From Rathayibacter sp. VKM Ac-2760 (GTDB lineage Bacteria > Actinomycetota > Actinomycetes > Actinomycetales > Microbacteriaceae): DNA of 64,000 nt. The position numbers and the translations under genes were made by a program. The DNA is taken from the NCBI RefSeq assembly GCF_009834185.1, contig NZ_CP047173.1, forward strand, positions 372,001 through 436,000, in the 5' to 3' direction. Numbering within the stretch: the first letter of the stretch is position 1; the number at the start of each line of letters is the position of its first letter. Below are positions 7,765 to 15,665 of the stretch, piece by piece. Below the pieces are notes generated by a model. The model did no database searches and was not told where the DNA came from. It was given only the letters and a program-made list of their open reading frames with translations.

Positions 7765-8110
7765 CATGAGCATTTGATCCGCGGGACCTGCGCGGGGGAG
7801 TGGCAGGTGAGCCGGCGGCGCCGGCTCGTGAGGGGCGGCCCCTCACGCTCCCCAGCATCCCGTTACGGGGCGCGAGCTGCACTCGCGCAGCGGCGACGGA
7901 ACGCCGCGGGTTGGAGGCCGCTGCGCGGCCCGTTCCACCCGTTTTCTTCACCTCTCCGCGGTCTCAACCTATTTCGCTCCGGCGGCTGCGTGCCACCGAT
8001 CCCGGACGCGCCCTGCGGGCTTATTTCGCCCGTGATCGGCGTCACTCCGCCGCCTCCACTCAAACGGTCTTCCCCGCCGGAGAGGCAAAGAAAAACGATC
8101 AGCTAGAGGG
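7765..8110. repeat. Intergenic hairpin array, copy B
   Basis: About 350 bases without a gene, full of short inverted repeats, for example GTGAGGGGCGGCCCCTCAC and GCGCGAGCTGCACTCGCGC. The first 75 bases resemble the array at 9540-9625. It sits between an operator-like palindrome and the start of the gene at 8120, so it would be transcribed as a structured leader or be exposed as hairpins in single-stranded DNA. Confidence 0.6.
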
Positions 8111-8119
8111 AGACACACC

Positions 8120-8485
8120 ATGAGCCAGCAGCGCGGCACCCGTACCGAGGTCATCACGACCGCTACCCACAGCCCCGGCGTGGAGGGCATCAGCCGGACC
8201 GCCCGTCAGGTGGTCATCGTCGGCGCCGGTGGCCGCGACCCGGTGACCGAGCAGACCCCGGCCGTGCACCTGGTCACCCGCGAGGGCCGCGCGGGGCTTC
8301 CCGGGGTGACATTGCAGCACTTCGAGCCCGTGGAGCCCCTGCCCGCGGATCGTGTCGGCTACATGGCCTCCGGCGCTTACGTCGTCGTTCCGGTCGCGGT
8401 TGCCCGGGTGCTCGATCTGTTCCCGGCCGCGTACGCGCTGCACGACCGCAGCGAGACGCCCGCCGACTACCGCGACAACGACTGA
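8120..8485 (+). CDS. Hypothetical mobile-element protein
   Basis: 121 residues from the ATG at 8120 behind an AGAGGGAGA site. There is no signal peptide or membrane helix. Middle strands read RQVVIVGAGGRDPVTEQTPA and VHLVTREG, ending ALHDRSETPADYRDND. No known family is recognised. It is followed after 27 bases by the DUF3560 gene and is probably in one operon with it, in the plasmid/ICE-type cargo segment. Confidence 0.6.
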   Translation: MSQQRGTRTEVITTATHSPGVEGISRTARQVVIVGAGGRDPVTEQTPAVHLVTREGRAGLPGVTLQHFEPVEPLPADRVGYMASGAYVVVPVAVARVLDLFPAAYALHDRSETPADYRDND

Positions 8486-8512
8486 ACCCCCGAACCGAGA
8501 AGGAGAACCGAC

Positions 8513-9505
8513 ATGCTCACCATCACCCACACCCCCGAAGCCGGAACCCTCATCGAGGGCACCAGCCGCGGCGACGGCACCGCCGAGATCCTCAAGGCGA
8601 CCGGCTGGCGCTGGGGCCGCTCCATCAGCGCCTGGTACGTCCCGCAGTCCCGCGACCGCCTCCCGAAGTGGTGGACCATCAACCGCGCCGCGACCGCCCT
8701 GCGCGACGCCGGACACGAGGTCACTATCGAGGCCGAAGAGACGTTCCGCCCGACCGCGGAGGCGGAGGCGGCGACCATCGAGCGCCAGGCCGCCCGCGTC
8801 GACGCGCTCGACGCGAAGGCTGACCGCCGCGCCGTCGACGCCGACACCGCCGACGCGGCCGCGCGCCGCGCGTTCGACCGGCTCCCGGAGGGCGGCGAGC
8901 CGATCAAGATCGGCCACCACTCCGAGACGCGACACCGCAACGCGATCGAGAAGGCCCACAACGCGATGGGCCGCAGCGTCGAAGCCGACCGCGAAGCCAC
9001 CCGCGCCCACGCCCGCGCCGACGTCGCCGCCCACACCACCGAACACCGCTACGCCCCCGGAATGGTCGCCCGTCGCATCGACCGCCTCGACACCGAGATT
9101 CGCGGTTACACGCGGAAGATCGAGGGCAGCTCCCACAACTTCGGCGGCGGCTACATCGAGACGACCACCCCCGCCACCGGCGCCTACCGGGAGCGACTGC
9201 TCACCCAGCGCGCGCAGCTCGAAGACCAGCGCAACTACTGGTCGGACGTCCGCGAGGAGCAGGCCGCCGCCGGACAGGTCACGATCCACAGCCGCGAGAC
9301 GATCGACAAGGGCGACATGATCAAGCACCGCTTCGGCTGGCACGTCGTCACTCGCGTGAACCCCAAGAGCGTGACCGTCGCTCTCGACTGGAACGACGGG
9401 ACCCGCCCCTACAAAGTCGCCTACGCCGACGTGCAGGGACACCACACCGCCGCCGAGGTTGAGGCAGCCCGTACCGCGGCGACCGAGACGGCCGCCGCGA
9501 GCTGA
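8513..9505 (+). CDS. DUF3560 domain protein
   Basis: 330 residues behind an AAGGAGA site. It starts with a segment (GTLIEGTSRGDGTAEILKA, then WRWGRSISAWYVPQSRD) typical of DUF3560 proteins, continues with a long charged helical/coiled-coil part (about residues 75-170), a KIGHHSETRHRNAIEKAHN stretch, and a C-terminal beta-rich tail. The family is frequent on actinobacterial plasmids and conjugative elements near SSB and antirestriction genes. Its biochemical role is unknown. Confidence 0.75.
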   Translation: MLTITHTPEAGTLIEGTSRGDGTAEILKATGWRWGRSISAWYVPQSRDRLPKWWTINRAATALRDAGHEVTIEAEETFRPTAEAEAATIERQAARVDALDAKADRRAVDADTADAAARRAFDRLPEGGEPIKIGHHSETRHRNAIEKAHNAMGRSVEADREATRAHARADVAAHTTEHRYAPGMVARRIDRLDTEIRGYTRKIEGSSHNFGGGYIETTTPATGAYRERLLTQRAQLEDQRNYWSDVREEQAAAGQVTIHSRETIDKGDMIKHRFGWHVVTRVNPKSVTVALDWNDGTRPYKVAYADVQGHHTAAEVEAARTAATETAAAS

Positions 9506-9529
9506 ACGGCGAGGGATACCTACCTATAT

Positions 9530-9770
9530 AGGTAGGCGTCCCGTGAGGGGTGACCCCCTCACCCCCCAGGGATCCCGTTCCGTGAGGTGCGAGCTGCGCT
9601 CGTGCAACGGCGACGGAGCGCCCTCAAAAGGTCGCCCGGCCGCGCCGGCCGCCGTTGGTCGCCCTACGGGCTCACATCCTTTTTGCCGTGAAGCCCTCGC
9701 AGCGGACCCGCTGTTCAACTCTCTGCCCGACGTGCAGATGTTCGCAGAAGGGAAGTGGTCGAAGGAGAAC
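9530..9770. repeat. Intergenic hairpin array, copy C
   Basis: Starts at the AT-rich TACCTATATAGGTA palindrome (about 9518-9531) and continues with GTGAGGGG...CCCCTCAC and GTGCGAGCTGCGCTCGTGC hairpins that match array B (7800-7890) closely. No gene is seen. It lies downstream of the DUF3560 gene and ahead of a convergent operon. Confidence 0.6.
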
Positions 9771-9772
9771 AC

Positions 9773-9821
9773 GGCTGCAGTGTCCGGTCGGTAACCCGAA
9801 TACGGACCGGACACTGCAGCC
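9773..9821. terminator. 17-bp perfect inverted repeat between convergent genes
   Basis: GGCTGCAGTGTCCGGTC (9773-9789) is repeated as its exact reverse complement at 9805-9821 around 15 bases. It lies between the ends of the DUF3560 gene and the leftward M23 operon, so a bidirectional terminator is likely. There is no T-run. Confidence 0.55.
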
Positions 9822-9826
9822 GCGAT

Positions 9827-9857
9827 CACTGACGTCGCAGCGAGGGCGACATCAGTG
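9827..9857. repeat. Second inverted repeat, 12-bp arms
   Basis: CACTGACGTCGC (9827-9838) and GCGACATCAGTG (9846-9857) pair with one mismatch around 7 bases, immediately after the preceding hairpin. It may strengthen termination or be a protein-binding site. Confidence 0.45.
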
Positions 9858-9893
9858 AACGATTGGAGCCCACGGCGGCGGGGGAAAAGGCGA

Positions 9894-11225
9894 TCATCCG
9901 AGGGTGACGCCGCGGGCTCGCATGAACGGTTCAGGGTCCACGCGGGCGCCCCCGGTGCGGGTCTCGTAGTGGGAGTGGCAGCCGGTGGACGCTCCGGTGG
10001 TGCCGACGAGGGCGATGATCTGGCCCGCGGTGACGGTCTGTCCGGCGTCGACGAGGAGGGTGGAGTTGTGGGCGTAGCCGGTCTGGATCCCGTTGCCGTG
10101 CTCGAGGAGGATCCAGTTGCCGTAGCTGCCGAAGGCGCCCGAGTAGGAGACGGTGCCGCTGGAGGCTGCGGCGACGGGGGTTCCGCAGCTGGCGACGATG
10201 TCGGTCGCGTAGTGGAAGGGGTTCACGCCGGCGACGGGCTGTTGCGGGCGGGGTCCGAAGGGGCTGCTGATGCGGCCGGAGACGGGCTTCACCCACCCCT
10301 GGGAAGAAGGGCCGGCGACCGGCGCCCCGCCACCTGCGGGTGCGGCGCCTCCGGCCGGAGTGCTGCTGGCTGGCGCAGCGGCGCGTGCAGCTTCGGCGAT
10401 ACGGGTGGCGTCGGCCTGGGCGGCGATGCGGGCGGCTTCCGCGGCTGCTCGGGCTGCTTCCGCGGCGCGGCGCGCGTCCTCGCCTGTCTGGTAGTCGGCT
10501 TCGGTCGCGGCGCGGTTCTCGGTGAGAACGGCGAGCTGGCTGCGGAGGGTGCTCTCGTAGTCCTGCTGTTCCTGCACGCGGGTGTCGGCGTCCTCGCGCG
10601 CGGCGATCGCGTCGGCGAGGGCGGCGTCCGCGGCGGCCGCGAGGCCTGCGAGAGCGTCGCGGGCAATGTCTGCCTGAGCGGTGAGGGCGGTGGCGGTGTT
10701 GGAGTCGGTGCGGGCGGTCGTGTAGATCGCGTCGGTCTTCTCCGTCAGCTTGGTCATCGATGCGAGCTGATCGAGCAGGCTGCCGCTGTCGGGGCTGGTC
10801 AGCAGCGCGAGAGTGAGGTTCGTGCCGCCGGCGCGGGAAAGGGTGGACGCGAGCTGGCCGGCCTGCTTCCGGGACTGCTCCGCAAGGGCGGTCGCCTCGT
10901 CCGCGTCCGCCTGGAGCTCGTCGGCTCGGTAGGTGGCGTCGTCGAGAGTCGCCTGCGCCTTCTCGTAGTCGGCGACGCGCGCGTCCTGAGCGCTGCGCGC
11001 GGTGTCGGCGTTGTCACGGAGCTCGGCGAGCAGCGCGGTGATCTCCCCAATCTGCGCCTGCTTACTGGTCTCGCTGGAGCGTGCCGCTTCGACGTCCTCC
11101 CAACTCGGATACGCCGCCGCCATCGCCGGAGCGGGAGTGAAGATGGCCAGCAGGACGCTGAGGGCGACCGCGGAGACCGCGAAGCGGTGGACCCTGCGGC
11201 GCGGGGTGTGATGGTGGCGGGTCAT
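9894..11225 (-). CDS. Secreted M23 (LytM) endopeptidase with coiled-coil domain
   Basis: 443 residues from the ATG at 11225, which overlaps the stop of the CopD-CtaG gene (ATGA). Signal peptide at residues 1-37 (ending APAMAA). An EnvC-like alanine-rich coiled coil covers about 40-290, followed by a Pro/Ala linker and the LytM domain at about 310-443. Zinc ligands are visible as HYATD (HxxxD) and HSH in GCHSHYETR; the usual form is HLH. It should cut peptidoglycan cross-bridges outside the cell. It is the last gene of the leftward operon that begins at 15172. A close paralogue lies at 33377-34711. Confidence 0.88.
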   Translation of the reverse strand: MTRHHHTPRRRVHRFAVSAVALSVLLAIFTPAPAMAAAYPSWEDVEAARSSETSKQAQIGEITALLAELRDNADTARSAQDARVADYEKAQATLDDATYRADELQADADEATALAEQSRKQAGQLASTLSRAGGTNLTLALLTSPDSGSLLDQLASMTKLTEKTDAIYTTARTDSNTATALTAQADIARDALAGLAAAADAALADAIAAREDADTRVQEQQDYESTLRSQLAVLTENRAATEADYQTGEDARRAAEAARAAAEAARIAAQADATRIAEAARAAAPASSTPAGGAAPAGGGAPVAGPSSQGWVKPVSGRISSPFGPRPQQPVAGVNPFHYATDIVASCGTPVAAASSGTVSYSGAFGSYGNWILLEHGNGIQTGYAHNSTLLVDAGQTVTAGQIIALVGTTGASTGCHSHYETRTGGARVDPEPFMRARGVTLG

Positions 11226-13177
11226 GCGGAGGCCTCCGTCGTGCGTCGGGGTCGTCGAGCGAGGTTGAGGAGTGCGCTGGTGGTCAGGGCGGTGACGGTG
11301 GCGGCGATGAGGGCGACCGCGCCCGCGCGGCCCTGATCGGCGAGGACGGCGTCGTCGGGGTAGAGCATCGCGATCCACCACGACGGCGCAAGGATGCTGC
11401 CGGTGTCGCGCAGCGTCCAGCCGAGGATGAGCAGACCGGCGACCGCGGCGAGCAGGGCGAGCAGTTGCTCGATGGCGTCGCTGGTGCGTCCGGGACGACG
11501 GGAGAGGGCAGCGGCGAGCAGCAGTCCGGTGGTGATGCTGGTGGCGATGATCGCGGCACGCCCTTGGTAGAAGAACAGCGACCATTGCAGCCAGTCGGTG
11601 CCGTAGTACGCGGCGAGGTTCGCGAGGAACAGCACCACGGCGACGCTGGGCCGCTGCAGCACCTGCGCGAGAACGCCGGGCCGGCGTGACGCACGAGGGA
11701 GGGCGAATGGCGGCAGGTGTGCGGCGCGGTTCGCGCGGTGAAGGTCGACCGGTCTCCCGGCGACGAGCAGCGCGGGGACGACGGCGGCGAGAAGCAGGTG
11801 CTGTCCGAGGAGGGTGCTGAGGTGCACCTGGGCGTAGACGCCGGGTCCTCCGTTGGTCGCCCAGAGCAGCACGAGAGCGCCGGCGCACCAGGCGATCGTG
11901 CGCCGGAGAGGCCAGGTGCGGCCGATGCGGCGCAGCTGGGTGAGGGTGCGCAGGTACCAGAGGGCCACGGTCACGGCGGCGGCAAGGCCGATCCAGTCCA
12001 GGTGCCAGGAGGTGAAAAGGCGGGCGACGGTGACCGGGTCGGGGTAGGGGTAGCCGAGGAGGTTGCGGCGGGGATCGTTCACCGTCGCGTCACCGATCGG
12101 GGTCTCAGAGAGAGACAGCGCGACGGACACACCGATCGTGGCGGCCATGATCACCAGCTCCACCGCGGCCAGGCGCAGGAACGTTCGGCGACGCCGCCCC
12201 TCGACTCGCAGGCCGGGCAGCACTCGGGCGCGGTGCCACGCGCCGACAGCGCCGAGTGCCAGCAGGGCGGTGGTCTTGACGATCAGCAGGGTCCCGTAGG
12301 GGGTGGCGAGATCGGTGGGGTCGGAGAGGCGAAGGGAGGCGTTGATGATCCCGGAGAGGGCGACGGCGGCGAACGCGAACCCGGCCACCCGCGAGTACCG
12401 CTCGGCGACGTCGGGAAGGGCCGCGCCGAGGCGCCGGGCGAGAAGGACGACACCGAGCAGGCCTCCAGCCCACAGGGTCACCCCGATCAAGTGCACGGCG
12501 AGGCTGTTCACTGCGTTGATGTGCTCGTCGGCGCCAGCCGCGTGACCGGTCAACGCGAGCGGGAGCAGAGCGAACAGGGCGAGCGCGAACGCAGCGACAC
12601 TCCACGCCCGGTCGGAGGTGAGCAGGGTGATCACGTGCACGGCCGCGGCGGCGGCGAGGGAGAGCAGCAGGACCTGCCCGAGCTCGAGCTGGGTGATGTA
12701 GAACCACAGCTGCGCGGGGAACGTGGGCGAGCTGACCGGAGCTCCGATCGCGTTGGCGACGGTGAAGACGAGGACCGCGGTGGCGGAGAGGACCCAGGCG
12801 GCGGCTGCCCAGGATGCCCACCGGATCGCCGTCTCTCGAACCGCGCCCACAGCACGGTTCGAGCGGGGCAAGAGAAGGGCGACGAGGAGCAAGCCCACGG
12901 TGAGTGTCGCGGCGAGGTCGTGCAGGACGCGGGCGAGGGGCAGGCCGCGGGTGGCGACGACGCCGGGGTCGATGAGGAGCCGGTCGGGGTCCAGGGCGCC
13001 GGTCGCGGCGAGGGCGAGCAGCGCGGCGCCGGCCGCGAGGGGCGCGCCGAGGATCAGCGCGACGCGGGTTGTCCGTGAGGGGCGCTGCGGTGCGGCGTCG
13101 AGGGCGGGGTGTGTGCTGGGCACGGCGGGGTGGCTCGTCTCGTCGATCGGGGTCAGCAGGTAGCGGGGGTGCGTCAC
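11222..13177 (-). CDS. CopD-CtaG fusion membrane protein (copper uptake/cytochrome oxidase copper chaperone)
   Basis: 651 residues from the GTG at 13177; an earlier open stretch is a shadow of ccdA. The N-terminal half, about residues 40-350, is CopD-like, with conserved His in LTGHAAGADEHINAVN and LAVHLIGVTLWAGGLLG. The C-terminal half is caa3-type CtaG: SWHLDWIG, ATNGGPGVYAQVHLS, GQHLLLAAVVPALLVAG, and a late YYGTDWLQWS segment. Both halves are multi-helix. Such fusions are common in actinobacteria and are thought to move or insert copper across the membrane. It sits between ccdA and the M23 gene in an operon with a thiol-redox chain. Confidence 0.85.
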   Translation of the reverse strand: MTHPRYLLTPIDETSHPAVPSTHPALDAAPQRPSRTTRVALILGAPLAAGAALLALAATGALDPDRLLIDPGVVATRGLPLARVLHDLAATLTVGLLLVALLLPRSNRAVGAVRETAIRWASWAAAAWVLSATAVLVFTVANAIGAPVSSPTFPAQLWFYITQLELGQVLLLSLAAAAAVHVITLLTSDRAWSVAAFALALFALLPLALTGHAAGADEHINAVNSLAVHLIGVTLWAGGLLGVVLLARRLGAALPDVAERYSRVAGFAFAAVALSGIINASLRLSDPTDLATPYGTLLIVKTTALLALGAVGAWHRARVLPGLRVEGRRRRTFLRLAAVELVIMAATIGVSVALSLSETPIGDATVNDPRRNLLGYPYPDPVTVARLFTSWHLDWIGLAAAVTVALWYLRTLTQLRRIGRTWPLRRTIAWCAGALVLLWATNGGPGVYAQVHLSTLLGQHLLLAAVVPALLVAGRPVDLHRANRAAHLPPFALPRASRRPGVLAQVLQRPSVAVVLFLANLAAYYGTDWLQWSLFFYQGRAAIIATSITTGLLLAAALSRRPGRTSDAIEQLLALLAAVAGLLILGWTLRDTGSILAPSWWIAMLYPDDAVLADQGRAGAVALIAATVTALTTSALLNLARRPRRTTEASA

Positions 13178-13185
13178 GGGCGGGG

Positions 13186-13920
13186 TCAGATGGGGGTGAC
13201 GAAGCCGTTGATGAGGTTCTGGAGGCGGTAGATCCATTCGGTCCAGAGGCCTGTGAGCATGGCGGTGCCGATGAGGATGAGCAGGAGGCCGCCGAGGAGG
13301 TTGATGGTGCGGATGTGGCGTTTGAGGAACGCTGTTGCGGTGCTCGCCCAGGAGAAGCCGAGGGCGATGAGCAGGAACGGGATCCCTAAGCCGAGGCAGT
13401 AGAGCAGCCCGAGGAGGGCGCCGCGGCCGGCGGAGGCGCCGTCGAGGCTGAGGGCGGAGATCGCGGCGAGGGTGGGTCCGAAGCAGGGCGTCCAGCCCAG
13501 GCCGAAGACGACGCCGAGAAGGGGCGCGCCGAGCAGCCCGGTCGCGGGCTTCCATCGCGGCTTGATGGTGCGTTGCAGGAAGCGGATCTGGCCGATGAAC
13601 ACGATGCCCATGAGGATCACGAACGCTCCGAGGATCCGGGTGATGACGTCCTGCCATTGCAGCAGCCACGTGCCCAGGGCACCGAACGCGGCGCCGTAGG
13701 CGGTGAACACGACGGCGAAGCCGCTGATGAACAGTCCCACCCCGAGCAGCAGTCGGCGGCGGCTTCCGGTGGCGAGGTCGGGGTTCCCGCCGATGTAGGC
13801 GAGGTAGCCGGGAACGAGGGGGAGCACACACGGGGACGCGAAGGACACCAGTCCCGCGAGGATCGCGATGGGCGCGGCGAGCAGCAACTGGCCGGCGAAG
13901 ACGGTCTCGCTCCAGTTCAC
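13186..13920 (-). CDS. ccdA: CcdA-type transmembrane thiol-disulfide reductant carrier
   Basis: 244 residues, six hydrophobic helices. The two redox cysteines lie in FASPCVLPLVPGYLAYIGG and GLGWTPCFGPTLAAI, the CcdA hallmark. It passes reducing equivalents from cytosolic thioredoxin to extracytoplasmic thioredoxin-like proteins. Its ATG overlaps the stop of the TlpA-like gene, which is the likely electron acceptor. Confidence 0.93.
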   Translation of the reverse strand: MNWSETVFAGQLLLAAPIAILAGLVSFASPCVLPLVPGYLAYIGGNPDLATGSRRRLLLGVGLFISGFAVVFTAYGAAFGALGTWLLQWQDVITRILGAFVILMGIVFIGQIRFLQRTIKPRWKPATGLLGAPLLGVVFGLGWTPCFGPTLAAISALSLDGASAGRGALLGLLYCLGLGIPFLLIALGFSWASTATAFLKRHIRTINLLGGLLLILIGTAMLTGLWTEWIYRLQNLINGFVTPI

Positions 13921-14522
13921 GGGGCCGTCTCCGCGATGGCATCCGCGATGAGGGTGTCGAGGATGGAGCGGGCGGTGACTCGTCCGAGGATGCGTGACGC
14001 GGGGCGCCCCTCCGCGTCCAGGACGATGGTGGTGGGGACGGCGTTCGCGGCGAATTCTCCGGAGAACGCGAGTTGCGCGGCCGCGTCGACGTCGACGATC
14101 GAGGGGTAGGTGATGCCGTACGTCTGGGCGAAGGCGGCTGCGGTGTCGGCCTGGTCGCGCACGTTGACGCCGAGGAACTCAGCGCCCTGCCCGGTGTACT
14201 GCTCGTACAGGGCCTGCAGGTCGGGTGCTTCCGCGCGGCAGGGGGCGCAGGCGGCGTACCAGAAGTTCACGACCAGGACCGTGCCGCGGTAGTCCTCGGC
14301 CGTGATCGTCTCGCCCGTCTCGCTGAGCCCGGTGAACTCCACCGGCTCGCCCCGGGTCTCGGCCGGCCACTCGATGACGGTCCCATCGCCCGCGACGTAG
14401 TTCTTGTTCGACCCGGTTCGGTACTGCTCCGACAGCTGATCCTGGGTGCAGCCGGTCGTGGTCAGTGCGACGGCCGCGACGATCGGGAGGGTGAGCAGGG
14501 TGCGTCGCGGGACGCCGGTCAC
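13917..14522 (-). CDS. TlpA/ResA-like thioredoxin-fold lipoprotein
   Basis: 201 residues from the GTG at 14522, which overlaps the DsbA-like stop. Lipobox ALTTTGC near residue 21. The redoxin domain covers about 55-200, with the active site FWYAACAPCRAEAPDLQAL and the cis-proline segment NAVPTTIVLD. It is the expected partner of CcdA, reducing disulfides or handling copper-oxidised thiols at the outer face of the membrane. As a lipoprotein it is also a possible substrate of the island's Lnt. Confidence 0.9.
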   Translation of the reverse strand: MTGVPRRTLLTLPIVAAVALTTTGCTQDQLSEQYRTGSNKNYVAGDGTVIEWPAETRGEPVEFTGLSETGETITAEDYRGTVLVVNFWYAACAPCRAEAPDLQALYEQYTGQGAEFLGVNVRDQADTAAAFAQTYGITYPSIVDVDAAAQLAFSGEFAANAVPTTIVLDAEGRPASRILGRVTARSILDTLIADAIAETAP

Positions 14523-15172
14523 GAGGTGAGCGCGGCGTCGAGGGCTGCCTTGATGTCGCCGAGTCGTTGAAGGTCGATCGCCTCGTCGTTGACGAAGATG
14601 GTGGGGGTGCCCTGCACGCCGAGGTCCTGGCCGGCCTGGAAGTCGAAGTCGACGCGCTCGGCGGTGGCCGGGTCGGCGACGTCGGCGTCGAACTGGGCCA
14701 TGTCCAGTCCGAGCTCCTCGGCGAAGCCGCGGAACACGTCGGCCTTGGAGTCCTGGCTCTCGCCCCAGCTGGCCTGCGTCTGGAACATCCGGTCGTACAT
14801 GTCCTCGAACCGGTCCTGCTGCGCGGCGGCTTCGACCGCGATCGCGGCGTTCTTCGAATTGCGGTGCGAGGGGATCGGGAAGTAGCGGGTCGCGAACGTG
14901 ACCCGGCCGGCGTACTCCTCCCGCAGTTCCTCGATGGTCGGGTACACCTGCCCGCAGACTTCGCATTCGAAGTCGAGGAACTCCACCAGCGTCACTTCCC
15001 CGTTCTCGGCGACGTCGAGACGGTGGGTGTTCTCCTCCAGGACCGCGGTCGTCGCGGCGACCTCCTCGCGTGAGGGCGAGAACGGGCGGAACGTCGTGAT
15101 CGCCGCGATGACCGCGACGATCAGGACGACGGCGCCGATCGCGATGAGGTTGACCTTGGTGCTGGTTTTCAT
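14519..15172 (-). CDS. Membrane-anchored DsbA-family thioredoxin-fold protein
   Basis: 217 residues. One N-terminal transmembrane anchor (about 7-27), then a DsbA-like fold with LVEFLDFECEVCGQVYP (CxxC) and the cis-Pro loop QGTPTIFVND. Such proteins oxidise or isomerise cysteines in exported proteins. First gene of the operon DsbA-like, TlpA-like, ccdA, copD-ctaG, M23. Its start lies 59 bases from the ArsR-family gene, read in the same direction. Confidence 0.9.
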   Translation of the reverse strand: MKTSTKVNLIAIGAVVLIVAVIAAITTFRPFSPSREEVAATTAVLEENTHRLDVAENGEVTLVEFLDFECEVCGQVYPTIEELREEYAGRVTFATRYFPIPSHRNSKNAAIAVEAAAQQDRFEDMYDRMFQTQASWGESQDSKADVFRGFAEELGLDMAQFDADVADPATAERVDFDFQAGQDLGVQGTPTIFVNDEAIDLQRLGDIKAALDAALTS

Positions 15173-15230
15173 GGGGTGCTTTCTGTCAGGCCGGAGGTCG
15201 GCAGAAACGGTGGAGCAGGGGATGCTCGGG

Positions 15231-15659
15231 TCAGGGTTCGCGGGAGCAGTCCGTGCCGGAGCGCTCGTCGGTCTCGGTGTGGGAGCTGCGGGGGAGGGTG
15301 TGCACGAGGACGGTGTGACCGATGTGCTCGAGACCGCGTTCGAGGAACTCGCGCACGTGCTCGTCGGCGATCGTGTACGACGCGTTCCGGCCGGAACGGT
15401 GCACCTCGACGACGCGGTGCGAGCGCAGCAGCCGCAGTGCGTGCGAGGTCGCGGAGGGGCTGAGACCGCTGTGCTCGGCGAGCTCGCCGACGGTGCGCGG
15501 GCCGGGGAGCAGGGTGATGAGGATCCGCAGGCGTCCGGGATCGCCGAGGAGCCCGAAGACGTCGGCGAGATCCTCGATCATCGCGGTGGAGGGCATCGCG
15601 TCGACGGGAAGCGAGGCGGCGGGCGCTGCGGGCGGGGAGTCGGGGGTGTCGGTGCTCAT
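15231..15659 (-). CDS. ArsR/SmtB-family metal sensor, CzrA type (Zn/Co)
   Basis: 142 residues. Winged HTH at about 30-95 (LLGDPGRLRILITLL, SGLSPSATSHALRLLRS). The alpha-5 ligand set is complete: D99, H101, H112 and H115 in ADEHVREFLERGLEHIGH, with the D-x-H-x10-H-x2-H spacing of the zinc/cobalt sensor CzrA. It lies 6 bases downstream of the CDF pump gene in the same direction, so it should repress its own operon until Zn or Co rises. Confidence 0.9.
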   Translation of the reverse strand: MSTDTPDSPPAAPAASLPVDAMPSTAMIEDLADVFGLLGDPGRLRILITLLPGPRTVGELAEHSGLSPSATSHALRLLRSHRVVEVHRSGRNASYTIADEHVREFLERGLEHIGHTVLVHTLPRSSHTETDERSGTDCSREP

Positions 15660-15665
15660 CGGTGC

